Positions 45,121 through 56,299 of a stretch of 64,000 bases of DNA are shown here, in pieces. The stretch lies in contig NC_134399.1 in the NCBI RefSeq assembly GCF_050003625.1, positions 147,802,473-147,866,472 on the forward strand, given 5' to 3'. The notes under the pieces were generated by a model that was given only the letters and a program-made list of their open reading frames with translations, searched no databases and was not told where the DNA came from. Source of the DNA: Haematobia irritans (taxonomy: Eukaryota > Arthropoda > Insecta > Diptera > Muscidae). A program made the position numbers and the translations under genes. The number at the start of each line of letters is the position of its first letter. Position 1 is the stretch's first letter.

Positions 45121-45353
45121 GAGGTAATGTTAAAGAAACCACGAAAAAAAGATACTGTATTGCAAAGTTTATCATGCCCGCTTTGCAAGGAAAGGGGGCA
45201 TAATCCGAGTTTAAGGTGAACACTAACAATTTTTTCAGCGGCGATTGGTAACTCTCATTAAAGCAGATGACGTTTTTAAGGGTGACAGGCTGTTTGAACT
45301 CGGATTGAAGAAAGTGCTGAAGGAGCTGATCGCTGTAGGGATAATGAAAGCGA
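45121..45353 (+). pseudogene. Coding-like segment with a zinc-knuckle-like motif, unidentified
   Basis: From an ATG at 45127 a 30-codon frame reads MLKKPRKKDTVLQSL then SCPLCKERGHNPSLR and stops; CPLCKERGH resembles the first part of a CCHC zinc knuckle. A strong acceptor-like string (CACTAACAATTTTTTCAG, ending 45238) is followed by a frame RRLVTLIKADDVFKGDRLFE then LGLKKVLKELIAVGIMKAI. That frame runs into the family A head at 45354. The two parts cannot be spliced in frame across the 23 nt between them. Likely a fragment of a transposon or host gene truncated by the family A insertion. Confidence 0.35.
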
Positions 45354-46392
45354 TAACAAGTATATACGGCCGTAAGTTCGGCCAGGTCGAATCTTATGTA
45401 CCCTCCACCATGGATTGCGTAGAAACTTCTACGAAAGACTGTCATCCACAAATTTCAACTCACTCGGATGAAATTTGCTCCTCAAAGAGGCTCCAAAACC
45501 AAATCTCGGGATCGGTTTATATGGAGGCTATAAATGCTTATGGACTGATACGGACCACTTCGCACTTGAATATCATATACTACCACCATGTACCAAATTT
45601 CAACCAGATCGGATGAATTTTGCTTCTCCAAAAGGCACCGAAGGTGAAATCTGGCGATCGGTTTATATGGGAGCTATATATAATTATGGACTGATAGGAA
45701 CCAATTCATGCATGGTTGTTGGATACCATATACTAACATCACGTACCAAATTTCAACCGAATGGGAAGAATTTTGCTCTTCCAAGATGCCCCGGAGGTCA
45801 AATCTGGGGATTGGTTTATATGGGGCCTATACATAATTATGGACCGATATGGACCAATTTTTGCATGGTCATTAGAAACCGCATACTACCATCATGTACC
45901 AAATTTCAGCCGGATCGGATGAAATTTGTTTCTCTTAGAGGCTCTGCAAACCAAATCGGGGGAGCGGTTTATATGGCGGCTATATATAATTATGGACCGA
46001 TGTGGACCAATTTTCGCATGGTTGTTAGAAACCATATACTAACACCATGTACCAAATTTCAGCCGGATCGGATGAAATTTGCCTCGCAAGCCAAATTTGG
46101 GGGTCCGTTTATATGGGGGCTATACGTAAAAATGGACCGATATGGTCCATTTTCAATACCATCTGACCTACATCAATAACTACTACTTGTGCCAAGTTTC
46201 AAGTCGATAGCTTGTTTCGTTCGGGAGTTAGCGTAATTTCAACAGACGGACGGACATGCTTAGATCGACTCAAAATTTCACCACGACCCAGAATATATAT
46301 ACTTTATGGGGTCTTAGAGCAATATTTCGATGTGTTACAAACGGAATGACAAAGTTAATGTACCCCCCATCCTATGGTGGAGGGTATAAAAA
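45354..46392 (+). repeat. Interspersed repeat family A (copy A5)
   Basis: Head (AACAAGTATATACGGCCG at 45356) with an internal deletion joining it directly to the units, so the 29-bp array is missing. About four units follow, then the tail module (CAGACGGACGGACATGC, GATGTGTTACAAACGG) and GGTGGAGGGTATAAAAA. The 234-codon frame spanning it is a consequence of the 153-bp period. Confidence 0.88.
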
Positions 46393-46486
46393 GGATTGCA
46401 ATGATAGAAGCGTCGATCACACATAAGATATATATTGTTAAAAAATTCTTGTTCTTACAATGCGGATTCCAACTATTCTTAGTGTA

Positions 46487-46819
46487 TTTTAGGTTAGGTG
46501 GTAGCCCGATGTATCAGGCTCACTTGAACTATGCAGTCCATTGTGATACCACATTCTCTCTTACCACTGAGTGCTGCCTGATTCCATGTTAAGCTCAATG
46601 ACAAAGGGCCTCCTTTTTATAGCCGATTCCGAACTGCGTTCCACATTCCAGTGAAACCACTTAGAGAAGCTTTGAAACCCTCAGAAATGTCACCAACATT
46701 TCTGAGGTGGGATAATCCACCACTGAAAAACTTGTTGGTGTTCGGTCGAAGCAGGAATTGAACCCACCACCTTGTGTATGCAAGGCGGGCATTCTAACCA
46801 TTGCACCACGGTGGCTCCC
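46487..46819 (-). mobile_element. tRNA-derived SINE (copy S5) with target duplication
   Basis: Full head and body in reverse orientation (CACCGTGGTGCAATGG on the minus strand). It is flanked by TAGTGTA at 46480-46486 and 46820-46826. Confidence 0.9.
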
Positions 46820-46829
46820 TAGTGTAGAA

Positions 46830-48429
46830 AATAAATTTCTATTAAATAAAGTCCTATTTCTTGTTCAAAAGCCGAAAAGCTTTTCAATGAAGTCATTTTG
46901 TCTTTACAGTTAAGTGATTCGACTTAAAAATGAGTATATTTACATGAAAATTTTTTTTTTTGACTAAGATGAACTTGACAGAAATAATTCTGAAAATTCC
47001 TATTTTTATGACATAATTTCTACTTAAAATCGAATCTGAATTTAGAAATTTAAGTTTCCGTTAATACAATTTTCACGGTATTGATAGCACTTGAAGACAA
47101 AATAAAGTAAATCATGCAGGTATTCATCATTTGTTTGCCAATTTATATAAATTTTTCTACTTTATTAAAATGATGGTACTATGATGAACTATTCTCTATT
47201 GTTGTATTACCCATTTATGAAAAACAGAAAACCACAAACATATTTTTCTAATATAGCTTTTTACAACCCAACGTTTGTATTTTCCTGATTATTTCTTCGG
47301 TTTATCTCAATTTAAGAAGGAATATTTAATTACTATGCTTTTAAATTTTTCTTAAAAATAACCAGATCAATGAAAGTAAATGTCAGAATACATTAGCATA
47401 TTATACAAATTGTGGTTGTCGTCAAAACTTTGTTTTATTACTTTTGACATTTTAAATTTGTTCTTTACAAAACTCATAGAAATCATGCAAAAATCATCAA
47501 CACTCTTGTAAATATAACATCATCCACCCTACATATCAATTATAACAAGCTGTTAGAAACACAAAAAGGGGATGTCAGCACTTTTGCATATGTATATATA
47601 ACATGTAATATTGTAATTACACTTAGCGAACAAAAGTTAGAAATATATTTTGAAGTTAAAAACAAACAAAATTCAGTTCTGACAGAAACATCATGAAAGT
47701 AGAAACAATGTGAGTTTAATAAAGCCATTACAAAATATATATATATTGATAATGAAATACATACTAATTAAAGTAGTAAAATTGTATTCCACAGCCGGAC
47801 GGACATCGCAGATAGCTGATTAGTTTATTGACTGACGAACAGACACAGTATATTTGTGTATCTTGTAAAAACTTCAAAATAATTTTAAAATTAGTTATAT
47901 CAATAATAAAGAGTATACAAGAAATGTATATAGAATCCTAAGTTCGTCTACTAAACGTTCGTCATTTTGTACCACCTTCATTACTGAATTTATTATTTGC
48001 AATTGGTATGGAATGATTCATACAAGTGTAATTTGTTTAATCTGTATATAATGGAATTAGTCTTCTGATATCGCATTACTCATACCCCACAGGTCCATAA
48101 ACTTCTTCAAGTGTCATGTGATTAACACGCATTGCCAACGCTTCTAACTCAAATCTAAAGTGACAAATTGTATAACAATAATTAACCATTCAAGGAAGTG
48201 GTTGACAAGTATATCGCGTGATTTCATAGTTAAATGTTTAACAAAACGGTCATTCTTTATGGTTTTTGTTACTCGATTACTTTTGTTTTGGACTGCTGAT
48301 GCAGCAATCGATGGAGGGTTATCAAATGAGTTAAGAAAATTAAGCAGCGCTTTGACAAGAAGAACAAAAAAGAAAGAACAGAACATTCACCCTTAGGACT
48401 AGTAATATGCAAAAAAAGAAATTCAATTT
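46830..48429. other. AT-rich unique sequence with family H traces, no gene seen
   Basis: About 46850-47090 shares strings with 29330-29640 (TTAAGTGATTCGACTTAAAA type). A (TA)n run lies near 47735. No exon accepted. Confidence 0.35.
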
Positions 48430-50037
48430 ATGATATATTAACTTTGTCATTCCGTTTGTAGCACATCGAAATATTGCTCTAAGACTCCACAAAGTATATT
48501 CTGGTATGGGTCGTGGTGAAATTCTGAGTCGATCTGAGGAGCATGTCCGTCCGTCCGTCTGTTGAAATGACGCTAACTTCCGAACGAAACAAGCTATCGA
48601 CTTGAAACTTGGCACAAATAATTGTTATTGATGTGGTCGGATGGTATTGCAAATGTTCCATAGGTGGCAGCCCGATGTATCAGGCTCACTTACACTATTC
48701 AGTCCATATCGGACAACTCTTACGTATAACCCCCATATAAACCGACGCTCAGATTTGGCGTGCGGAGCCTCTTGGATGAGCAAAATTCATACGATCCGGT
48801 TGAAATTGGGTACATTGTGTTGGTATACGGTCTTTAACAACCGAGCAAAAATTGGTCCACATCGGTCCATAATTATATATAGTCCCCATATAAACCGATC
48901 CCCAGATTTGATATTCGGAGCCTCGTGGATGAGCAAAATTCATCCGATTCGGTTGAAATTTGGTATGTGGTGTTAGTATATGGTTTCTAACAACCATGCA
49001 GGAATTGGTCCATATCGGTCCATAATTATATGTAGCCCCCATATAAACCGATCCCCAGATTTGAACTCCGGAGCCCCTTGGAAGAGCAAAATTCACCCGA
49101 TCCGTTTGAAATTTGGTACGTGGTGAAATTTGGTACATTGCGCTAGTATATGGCCGCTAACAACCATGCCAAAATTGGTCCATATCGGTCTATAGTTATA
49201 CGAGTATATAGCCGATTCCCAAAAATAATCTACGAAAATTTTATTAAAAAAAAATTTACTATAATTTTTTTTAAATTTTATTACTATAGAAAATTTTGTC
49301 AAAATTTTACTACTATAGAAAATTTTGTCAAAATTTTACTACTATAGAAAATTTTGTCAAAATTTTATTACTATAGAAAATTTTGTTAAAATTTTATTAC
49401 TATAGAAAATTTTGTCACAATTTTATTACTATAAAATTTTTTGTCAAGATTTTATTTTTATAGAAAATTTTTCCAAATTTTATTTCGATAGAAAATTTTG
49501 TCAAAATTTTATTTCTATGGAAAATTTAGTCAAAATTTTATTGCTGTTGAAAATTTTATGAAAATTGTATTTCTATAGAAAATTTTGTCAAAATTTTATT
49601 GCTGTAGAAAATTTTGTCATATTTGTATTACTATAGAAAATTTAGTCAAAATTTTATTACTATAGAAAATTTTGTCAAAATTTTATTACTATAAAAAATT
49701 TTGCAAAATTGTATTACTATAAAATTTTTTGTCAAAATTTTATTACTATAGAAAATTTTGTCAAAATTTTATTACTATAGAAAATTTTGTCAAAATTTTA
49801 TTACTATACCAAATATTGTCAAGATTTTATTTCTATAGAAAATTTTGTCAAAATTTTATTTCTATAGAAAATTTAGTCAAAATTTTATTGCTGTAGAAAA
49901 TTTTATCAACATTTTATTTATATAGAAAATTTTGTCAAACTGAATTATATACGTAGAAGTTACTATGCAATCCATGTTGGAGGGTACATAAGATTCGGCC
50001 TGGCCGAAATTACGTCCGTATATACTTGTTTTAATAA
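48430..50037 (-). repeat. Interspersed repeat family A, near full length (copy A6)
   Basis: Read on the minus strand: head at 49945-50037, a very long 29-bp array at about 49255-49940 (more than 20 copies), two to three 153-bp units at 48700-49200, then the tail module (GTTTGTAGCACATCGAAATA and GTCCGTCCGTCTGTTGAAAT on the plus strand). A 47-bp SINE tail fragment (48662-48708) sits where units should meet the tail module. Confidence 0.88.
48662..48708 (-). mobile_element. SINE 3'-end fragment (copy S6)
   Basis: Only the last part of the family remains (GGTGGCAGCCCGATGTATCA, GGCTCACTTACACTATTCAG), embedded in a family A copy at a deletion junction. Confidence 0.75.
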
Positions 50038-50319
50038 AATATTTCATTATTTATTACATTTCGTTATTATCCTTCTAATGCCAAAGCTGACCCCTAAAGG
50101 CTGTGAAGTGCACTACGAATTTTGTATTGGGAGTATACAGTACCAATCCTATTCTAGTGGGATGGGAGGGATGTAAATTTCCCATATTCGGATTATAAAT
50201 TTTCTTTTAATTTAAATTTCATTATATCAAAAAAAAAAATAATATTTTGCAAATTAAATATCCCAAATTTAAGGTTGCATAATCTTGCATATTAGGTCAA
50301 TATTTTTTCAGTTTATAAT

Positions 50320-51760
50320 ACGTACTTCCACATATATATTCCTGATCAGAGAGAAATTGTAAGACGATGTAAGCATGTCAGTATGGCCGTCTGCCTGTCT
50401 GTTGGAATCAGCCTTCAATAATAGCGCTATCGTCTTGAGCCACCGTGGTGCAATAGTTAGCATGTCCGCCTTGCATACACAAGGTCGTGGGTTCGATTCC
50501 TGCTTCGACCGAACACCAAAAAGTTTTTCAGCGGTGGATTATCCCAACACCGGCTATAAAAAGGAGGTCCCTTGTCATTGAGCTTAACATGGAATCGGGC
50601 AGCACTCAGTGATAAGAGAGAAGTTCACCAATGTGGTATCACAATGGACTGAATAGTCTAAGTGAGCCTGATACATCGGGCTGCCACCTAACCTAACCAT
50701 CGTCTTGAAATTTGGTACAGATTCGTCTTTTGTCTGCACGCAGGCTAAGTTCGAAGATGGGCTATAGCGGTCCCCCGATTTGGGGTGTTAGGCTTCTAGA
50801 AACCGTATTTTCTATCCGATTTGCCAGAAATTTTAAATCTAGAGTTATGTTAGGATCAAAAAAAATGTGTACCGAAATTTATGTTTATCAGACCATGTTT
50901 TGGTATTTGGACTGATCTCCCGATTTTACGTATCGGGCTTCTGGAATCCATAGTTTCTATCCAATTTCCCTGAAATTAGAGATCTGGAGGTATTTTATGA
51001 CCACAAATATGTGTGCCGAAAAGCTACCTATGGGTTCATGTTTTGGTATAGCCCCAATAAAAACCGATTTCCTGATTTTACTTCTCGGGCTTCTAGAAAC
51101 CATAGTTTCTATCCAATTTCCCTGAAATTAGAAATCTGGAGGTATTTTATGACCACAAATATGTGTGCCGAAATGGTACCTATTGGTCCATATTTTGGTA
51201 TAGCGCCAATAAAGACCGATTTCCTGATTTTACTTCTCGGGCTTCTAGAAACCATAGTTTTTATCCAATTTCCCTGAAATTGGAAATCTGGAGGTATTTT
51301 AGGACCAAACTTTTTATCCAATTTGCCTGAAATTTGAAATCTAGAGGTTTTTTAGGACCATAAATAGGTTTTTAGAAAATTGTGTGTATCGGTCCATGTT
51401 TTGGTATAGTCCCCATATAGACCGATCTCCAGAGATTCCTTTTTGTGCTTCTAGAAAACCCGTAGTTTTTACCCAATTTTCCTTAAATTTAAAATCTTTT
51501 TTAAGGATATTTATGGTTTTTAGGACCATAAATATGTGTTCCGAATATATTGTGTATCGGACAGAGTTTGATATATCGCCCTTATAAATTCGTCCTCCAA
51601 GTTGGGGTCTAGATTCTGTAGGGTTTTCAGAACCACAGTTAGCATCAATGTAGACTGATCTCCCGATCTAACTCCTTGGGCTTATAGAAATCGTAGTTTT
51701 TGGTAATACCTTGATATAGATCGATTTCACTTGAAACTGAAACGGGTTGAAAACCCGTGT
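50320..51760 (-). repeat. Interspersed repeat family B (copy B2), split by a SINE
   Basis: The tail module lies at 50320-50438 (TTCCTGATCAGAGAG, GTCTGCCTGTCTGTTGGAAT on the plus strand). Units follow to about 51760 with ATGTTTTGGTATAG, ATAAAAACCGATTTCCTGAT and TTTATCCAATTTCCCTGAAA, repeated about every 150 bp. Confidence 0.82.
50439..50698 (+). mobile_element. tRNA-derived SINE with internal deletion (copy S7)
   Basis: Complete head (B-box GTGGGTTCGATTCCTGC) and tail, but about 90 bp of the body is missing after GGTGGATTATCCCAAC. A 10-bp target duplication ATCGTCTTGA flanks it (50429-50438 and 50699-50708), inside family B. Confidence 0.92.
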
Positions 51761-52141
51761 TGTTTGCATATATTTTATTGTCTTTATTTTCATAATTTAC
51801 TATGATCGTAAATATATAATTAAATAAAACTTTTCCTTTAGAGCCTCCATTTTTTCTTCTTGCAATTTTGAAATCCATTTTTTTTTCTTCAAACTAAAAA
51901 ATTTTCTTTAAGAAGTGAAAAATAATTATAAATTTTCTTGAATTTGAATTTATTTACTTATTTTTTGATATCGGCATGATGTCAGCGTTTGTAATATTGT
52001 TTACTTAAACTTTTCTAAAATTAATCTAAATTTTCTAAAATTAACCAAAATTTTTCTTCCTGGTGGGTTCACTGTTATTTCAGTGTAAGTACATGACCAC
52101 GATTTTTTTTTAATGCTATTGCTGAGAGAAATTTTCCATTG

Positions 52142-52480
52142 CCACCGTGGTGTAGTGGTCAGCATGTCCGCCTTACATACACTAGGTTGTGGGTTTGATT
52201 CCTGCTTCGACCGAACACCAAAAAAGTTTTTCAGCGGTGGATTATCCCACCTCAGTAATGCCGGCGACATTGGTGAATGTTTCAAAACTTCTCTAAGTAG
52301 TTTCACTGCAATGTGGAACGCCGTTCGGACTCGGCGATAAAAAGGAGGTCCCTTGTCATTGAGCTTAACATGGAATCGGCAGCACTCAGTGATAAGAGAG
52401 AAGTTCACCACTGTGGTATCACAATGGACTGAATAGTCTAAGTGAGCCTGATACATCGGGTTGCCACTACACCTAACACC
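52142..52480 (+). mobile_element. tRNA-derived SINE (copy S8) with target duplication
   Basis: CACCGTGGTGTAGTGG and a slightly altered B-box (GTGGGTTTGATTCCTGC); the body is intact. It is flanked by TTCCATTG at 52134-52141 and 52481-52488. Confidence 0.9.
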
Positions 52481-52488
52481 TTCCATTG

Positions 52489-53386
52489 TCCCTCCATGAT
52501 TCAGGTATTTCTTGTTGTGGTGAATAAATGCCTCCTATACAATGCATTGAAGTCAATTGTCCTGCAACATTTAGCTTATATTTGATAACCCTCCTGATTG
52601 GCAAGTGTGCGTGTATTTGAAATCATGTAACGCTGATAAACATCGTCATAATTGGTCATAATTGTGTAACAACAATGGCCACCAGTAATGAACAACTTTA
52701 CACAATTAAATCCACCCACAAAAATACAAAAAAAAGAAACTAATCTGAACCATAAAAAGGTCTCTGGTCCCCATTGGCATAATAACACATACGAAACCGT
52801 AAAACGATTGTGTGTGGTTGTATTATTGTGTCAATTGGTACCAAAAATGGTTTTAATAAAAAGCTCTAATATAATAATAGGGTACCGAGTTCATGGGTGT
52901 CTAAAACATTACAAAAATATAAATAAAATAACAAAATAATATCCACAAAAAATACACTCACACACAAAGCATAACAAAAATAATAATTGCAATAACTAAG
53001 TGGTGTAAACATTTAACAAAAACAAGCATTGCTGAACAAATTAAACACAGACACCAATACAAACACATACACATTTATACGGAGAGAAATCCAACAACAA
53101 CAATAACAGTAAGAGCAACAAAACAGAATAGAAACAATACTATATCACAGCGGAAGCGGAAATACTAAACCACGCAACATAACGTGACTTTTTAAAATAA
53201 CCATCTGGGGAAATCAAAGATTTTCCACAACAGTGAAAATTCCATAGTGAAGCAAATGAGAATAAAAACAAATTGCTAAACAACACTACAAGTGAAATTC
53301 CAAAAGAGAGAAAAAGAAAAAAAAAACAAGAAACGTCCTTATTTTTGATTTCCCCCTATAATCCCGTTTACACTGAGGATTTGCCA
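52489..53386 (+). promoter_or_regulatory. Candidate promoter / 5' UTR of the following coding exon
   Basis: Unique, A- and CA-rich sequence with few ATGs in good context, ending in the AUG at 53387. The composition (ACAACAACAATAACAG-type runs near 53092) is typical of long fly 5' UTRs of developmental or neuronal genes. No TATA box or start site can be fixed from sequence alone. Confidence 0.35.
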
Positions 53387-53694
53387 ATGTATAAACAGGA
53401 ACCGTTTAGTCGCCGCGGTAGTTTGAGATCCTTACGCAGTGCTCCTTTACTTAGTACCGTCTTAGAGAGCACCCTATCCTTAACACGTATACATCCGATA
53501 GCCTCATTGGAATTACCAGGACTTGATTATGCTATACAATCGCAATCGGCTATAATACATGAGCGTCGTGAATTGGGCACATCATTGCGTGGCATAGCTA
53601 CCATAACCGCAGGCTCAAGTGTTCAACCAACACAGACACGGCTGGGACCACAGGGATCTGTACGTGAAACTAAGCGTAGTAAAACACCACAACG
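53387..53694 (+). CDS. First or early coding exon of an unidentified multi-exon gene
   Basis: The first ATG of the frame is at 53387 in fair context (TTGCCAATGT). About 103 codons follow: MYKQEPFSRRGSLRSLRSAP, then LLSTVLESTLSLTRIHPIAS, LELPGLDYAIQSQSAIIHER and RELGTSLRGIATITAG, to SKTPQR. The exon then ends at CAACG|GTATGT, a near-consensus fly splice donor (intron from 53695). Codon composition is clearly more protein-like than its surroundings and no repeat overlaps it. The Ser/Arg-rich start (RRGSLRSLRS) suggests phosphorylation sites and a cytosolic N-terminus; there is no signal peptide. The frame is also open upstream to about 53270 but without an ATG. I do not recognise the gene. No downstream exon could be found before 64000, implying a long first intron. 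Confidence 0.6.
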
Positions 53695-54517
53695 GTATGT
53701 AAATGATTGACTTACACGCACACACACACAAATACAAACATAAACACACGTTAACACATTCCTGCACACAAAATTTCTATTCAAATTGCACCAGCAAAAA
53801 GGACCTCTTGTACATAAACTCTGGACAGGAAATAAATCAGATTTTTTTTTTAATATCAACAAAAAAAAACCGTATATCGCTTTAATAACGAATGTATGAA
53901 GTATGCTTTTAACCAATTAAGTATTATTAGTGATTTTTTACACGCTTCAACGGTATGTATGTAAAACATTTTGTTACAGAAATTTTAATACACAATTTGC
54001 ATATTATCTTTAATTGAAAATTTTTATTATGAACGACATTATTTTTTAGATAAAATGCTATATTCATCAATATTTAAACACGAATTTCGATTCCACATTT
54101 AATGGTATGCAAATATTTAAAAATTTTCGAAAAATTCAAAGAAAAAAATCATAATTGTTGTAAAATAAAATTTAAATGGAATATTAATTTACCGCTTCCA
54201 GTGTTTATATCTAAAATATAAATAAAAACGAAAAATATTTAAAAGCCATTAAAACAAAATATTGAAATGGCATTAGTTTACTTCTCGCCGTTAAATATAG
54301 TTCAAAATATTGATCAATTATTTTGGAAAATTTCCCAAAATTATATATTCTGCAATAGGAAGGATAGTTTAAAAAGCGTTTGTCATTGATCGCAAGAACC
54401 CGCCTTGGACCAATTCTAAAGAAAACATGTTGCAGAGAATGCAATAGTGTCTATTCAGTATTTACCACCACCAGTATTTTCGATTTCATTACATTTAATC
54501 GTAAAAAAATATTTTTT
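53695..54517 (+). other. Probable start of a long intron
   Basis: Begins with the donor GTATGTAAATG, followed by CA-rich and then AT-rich sequence without coding frames. Confidence 0.45.
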
Positions 54518-55235
54518 TATACCCACCACCATAGAATGGTGATGGGGGTATAATAAGTTTGTCATTCCGTATGTAACACATCGAAATATCGATTTCCGAC
54601 TATATAAAATATATATTCTTGATCAGGAAGAAATTCTAAGACGATATAAGCATATCCGTCTGTCCATCTGTCTGTCTGTTGTAATCACGCTACAGCCTTC
54701 AATAATGGCGCTATCGTTCTGAAATTTGGCACAGATTCGTTTTTTTGTTTGCAGGCAGATCAAGTTCGAAGATGGGCTATATCGGTCCAAGTTTTGATAT
54801 AGTCCCCATATAAACCGATTTCCAGATTTGGAGTCTTGGGCTTATAAAAATCGTTGTTTTTATCCAATTTGCCTGAAATTGAAAATCTAAAGGTATTTGA
54901 GGACCATAAAACGGTGCCCATCGGTCCATGTTTTGGTACAGTCCCCATTTAGACCGATCATCCGATTTTTATTCGTGGTCTTCTATAAACTGTATTTTCT
55001 ATCCGATTTGCCTTAAATTGAAAATCTGGAAGTATTTTTGGACCTCTTTAAGGTGTGTCGAAAATGGGCTGTATCGGTACATGTTTTGCTATAGCCTCCA
55101 TATAGACCGATCTCCCGATTTTATTTCTTGCGCTTCTAGAAACTGTATTTAATATCCGATTTTCCTTCCCAACTAGAATTCGTAGTTTTCACCCAATTCC
55201 TCGGAAAGTGAAATTCTAGAGGTGTTTGAGGATCA
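54518..55235 (-). repeat. Interspersed repeat family B (copy B3)
   Basis: Begins on the plus strand with ATACCCACCACCATAGAATG and GTCATTCCGTATGTAACACA, then ATTCTTGATCAGGAAGAAAT and CCGTCTGTCCATCTGTCTGT (reverse of the family B tail module). Four units of about 150 bp follow to about 55235. Confidence 0.85.
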
Positions 55236-55629
55236 TCGTATTCATTTAAATAATGGCGGAAAAAACCTACAGACTTAAGATTTCAAATCAAGGCATTATT
55301 TCATCATATACACGATATGTTTATGTTTTCTCTAAAATCCAAACAAAATTGGTTCTCATAAATCCAGAATCTGATCTAGTCTTCATAGGTAGAATTTGGT
55401 TAAACTGATTTGCTTGGGAGACAATTTTTCATCAAACCCCCCTAAGACAGTTACAGTTACAATACAATAGCATTGCTACTAGTATTTCATTGAGATATTT
55501 ACAAATTACAGGGTGGCTGATATGTAATTCAACAAAATATATTTTCATAATTTTATTGTTCAAAATAATTGGTTGTTGTTGATGCTAAATTTAAATTTTT
55601 TTAAAATATTTTTTTTTATTTATTTTATT

Positions 55630-55745
55630 TTTTTTTTCAATATTTCGTGAATCGCTTCGTCTACATTTGATCTAAAATCTATTGTAGATCCCCTGATGAA
55701 GCGATTCACTATGGCAATCGCGAAATATTGGGAAAAATATATAAA
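55630..55745 (+). repeat. Penelope-type hairpin motif with hammerhead-like core
   Basis: CTGATGA, then GCGATT, a 9-nt loop, AATCGC and GAAA (about 55693-55730) match the order of a hammerhead core with a 6-bp stem II, apart from one extra A after CTGATGA. An inverted second version lies at about 55639-55664 (CAATATTTCGTGAATCGCTT). Penelope-like retroelements are known to carry hammerhead motifs of this kind. No convincing stem I is seen, so cleavage activity is doubtful. Confidence 0.45.
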
Positions 55746-56224
55746 ATATTCTAAAGTCCTCGGGCTTGAAAAAAAAAACATTAAATTATTATTATAACAA
55801 AAAAAGTCGAAGAAAATCAAAGAAAATTTTAATACTTCAAATTTTATAATCATTTATTTTTTTTTTGTATAAAGTTATTTTCAAAAATTTTCCCCTGCCC
55901 AATCCAATGACATTTTCTTTATTCCAAGTATGACTTAAAAATTATATGAAGTAATTGTGGTTATAAAGTTCAATGACCTTCCAAATGAGTTCAAAGCTAA
56001 ATAAAGCATAGAAAAATTTTCGTACACTTTTCAAAAAAATTAATCTTCTATGATCGTAGTCATAAGGAAAAACATTTATGATGTTTTGATTTAGTTTTGT
56101 AATTATTTTTGAAATTATTTTAAATATTTGTTTAATGTCGTGGTGTTCCTGTGCCGTTGCTTTTTACAATTTAAAATTAATTTTAAAAAATATGACAAAA
56201 GACTAAATATTTCAATAAAAAATT

Positions 56225-56272
56225 CATCCCAGAAGAAGTTGGAAATCACCAACGAAACATCGGATGTAAATA
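56225..56272 (+). repeat. Second Penelope-type stem motif
   Basis: CAGAAGAAGTTGG, the loop AAATCA, then CCAACGAAACATCGG. The 5-bp stem GTTGG/CCAAC followed by GAAAC repeats the layout of the motif at 55693, with CAGAAGA in place of CTGATGA. Confidence 0.45.
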
Positions 56273-56299
56273 TGAAATAAAGTCTTTTTATTTGCATAT

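Noticed and set aside
49255..49940. CRISPR-like array
   Set aside because: The roughly 29-bp units are contiguous without unique spacers, the sequence is plainly insect, and the array belongs to family A.
53623..53916. Minus-strand 97-codon frame opposite the coding exon
   Set aside because: Shadow of the plus-strand exon and of the CA-rich intron start.
55693..55760. Functional hammerhead ribozyme
   Set aside because: The core and stem II are suggestive, but an extra A follows CTGATGA and no convincing stem I pairing was found, so only a motif remnant is claimed.
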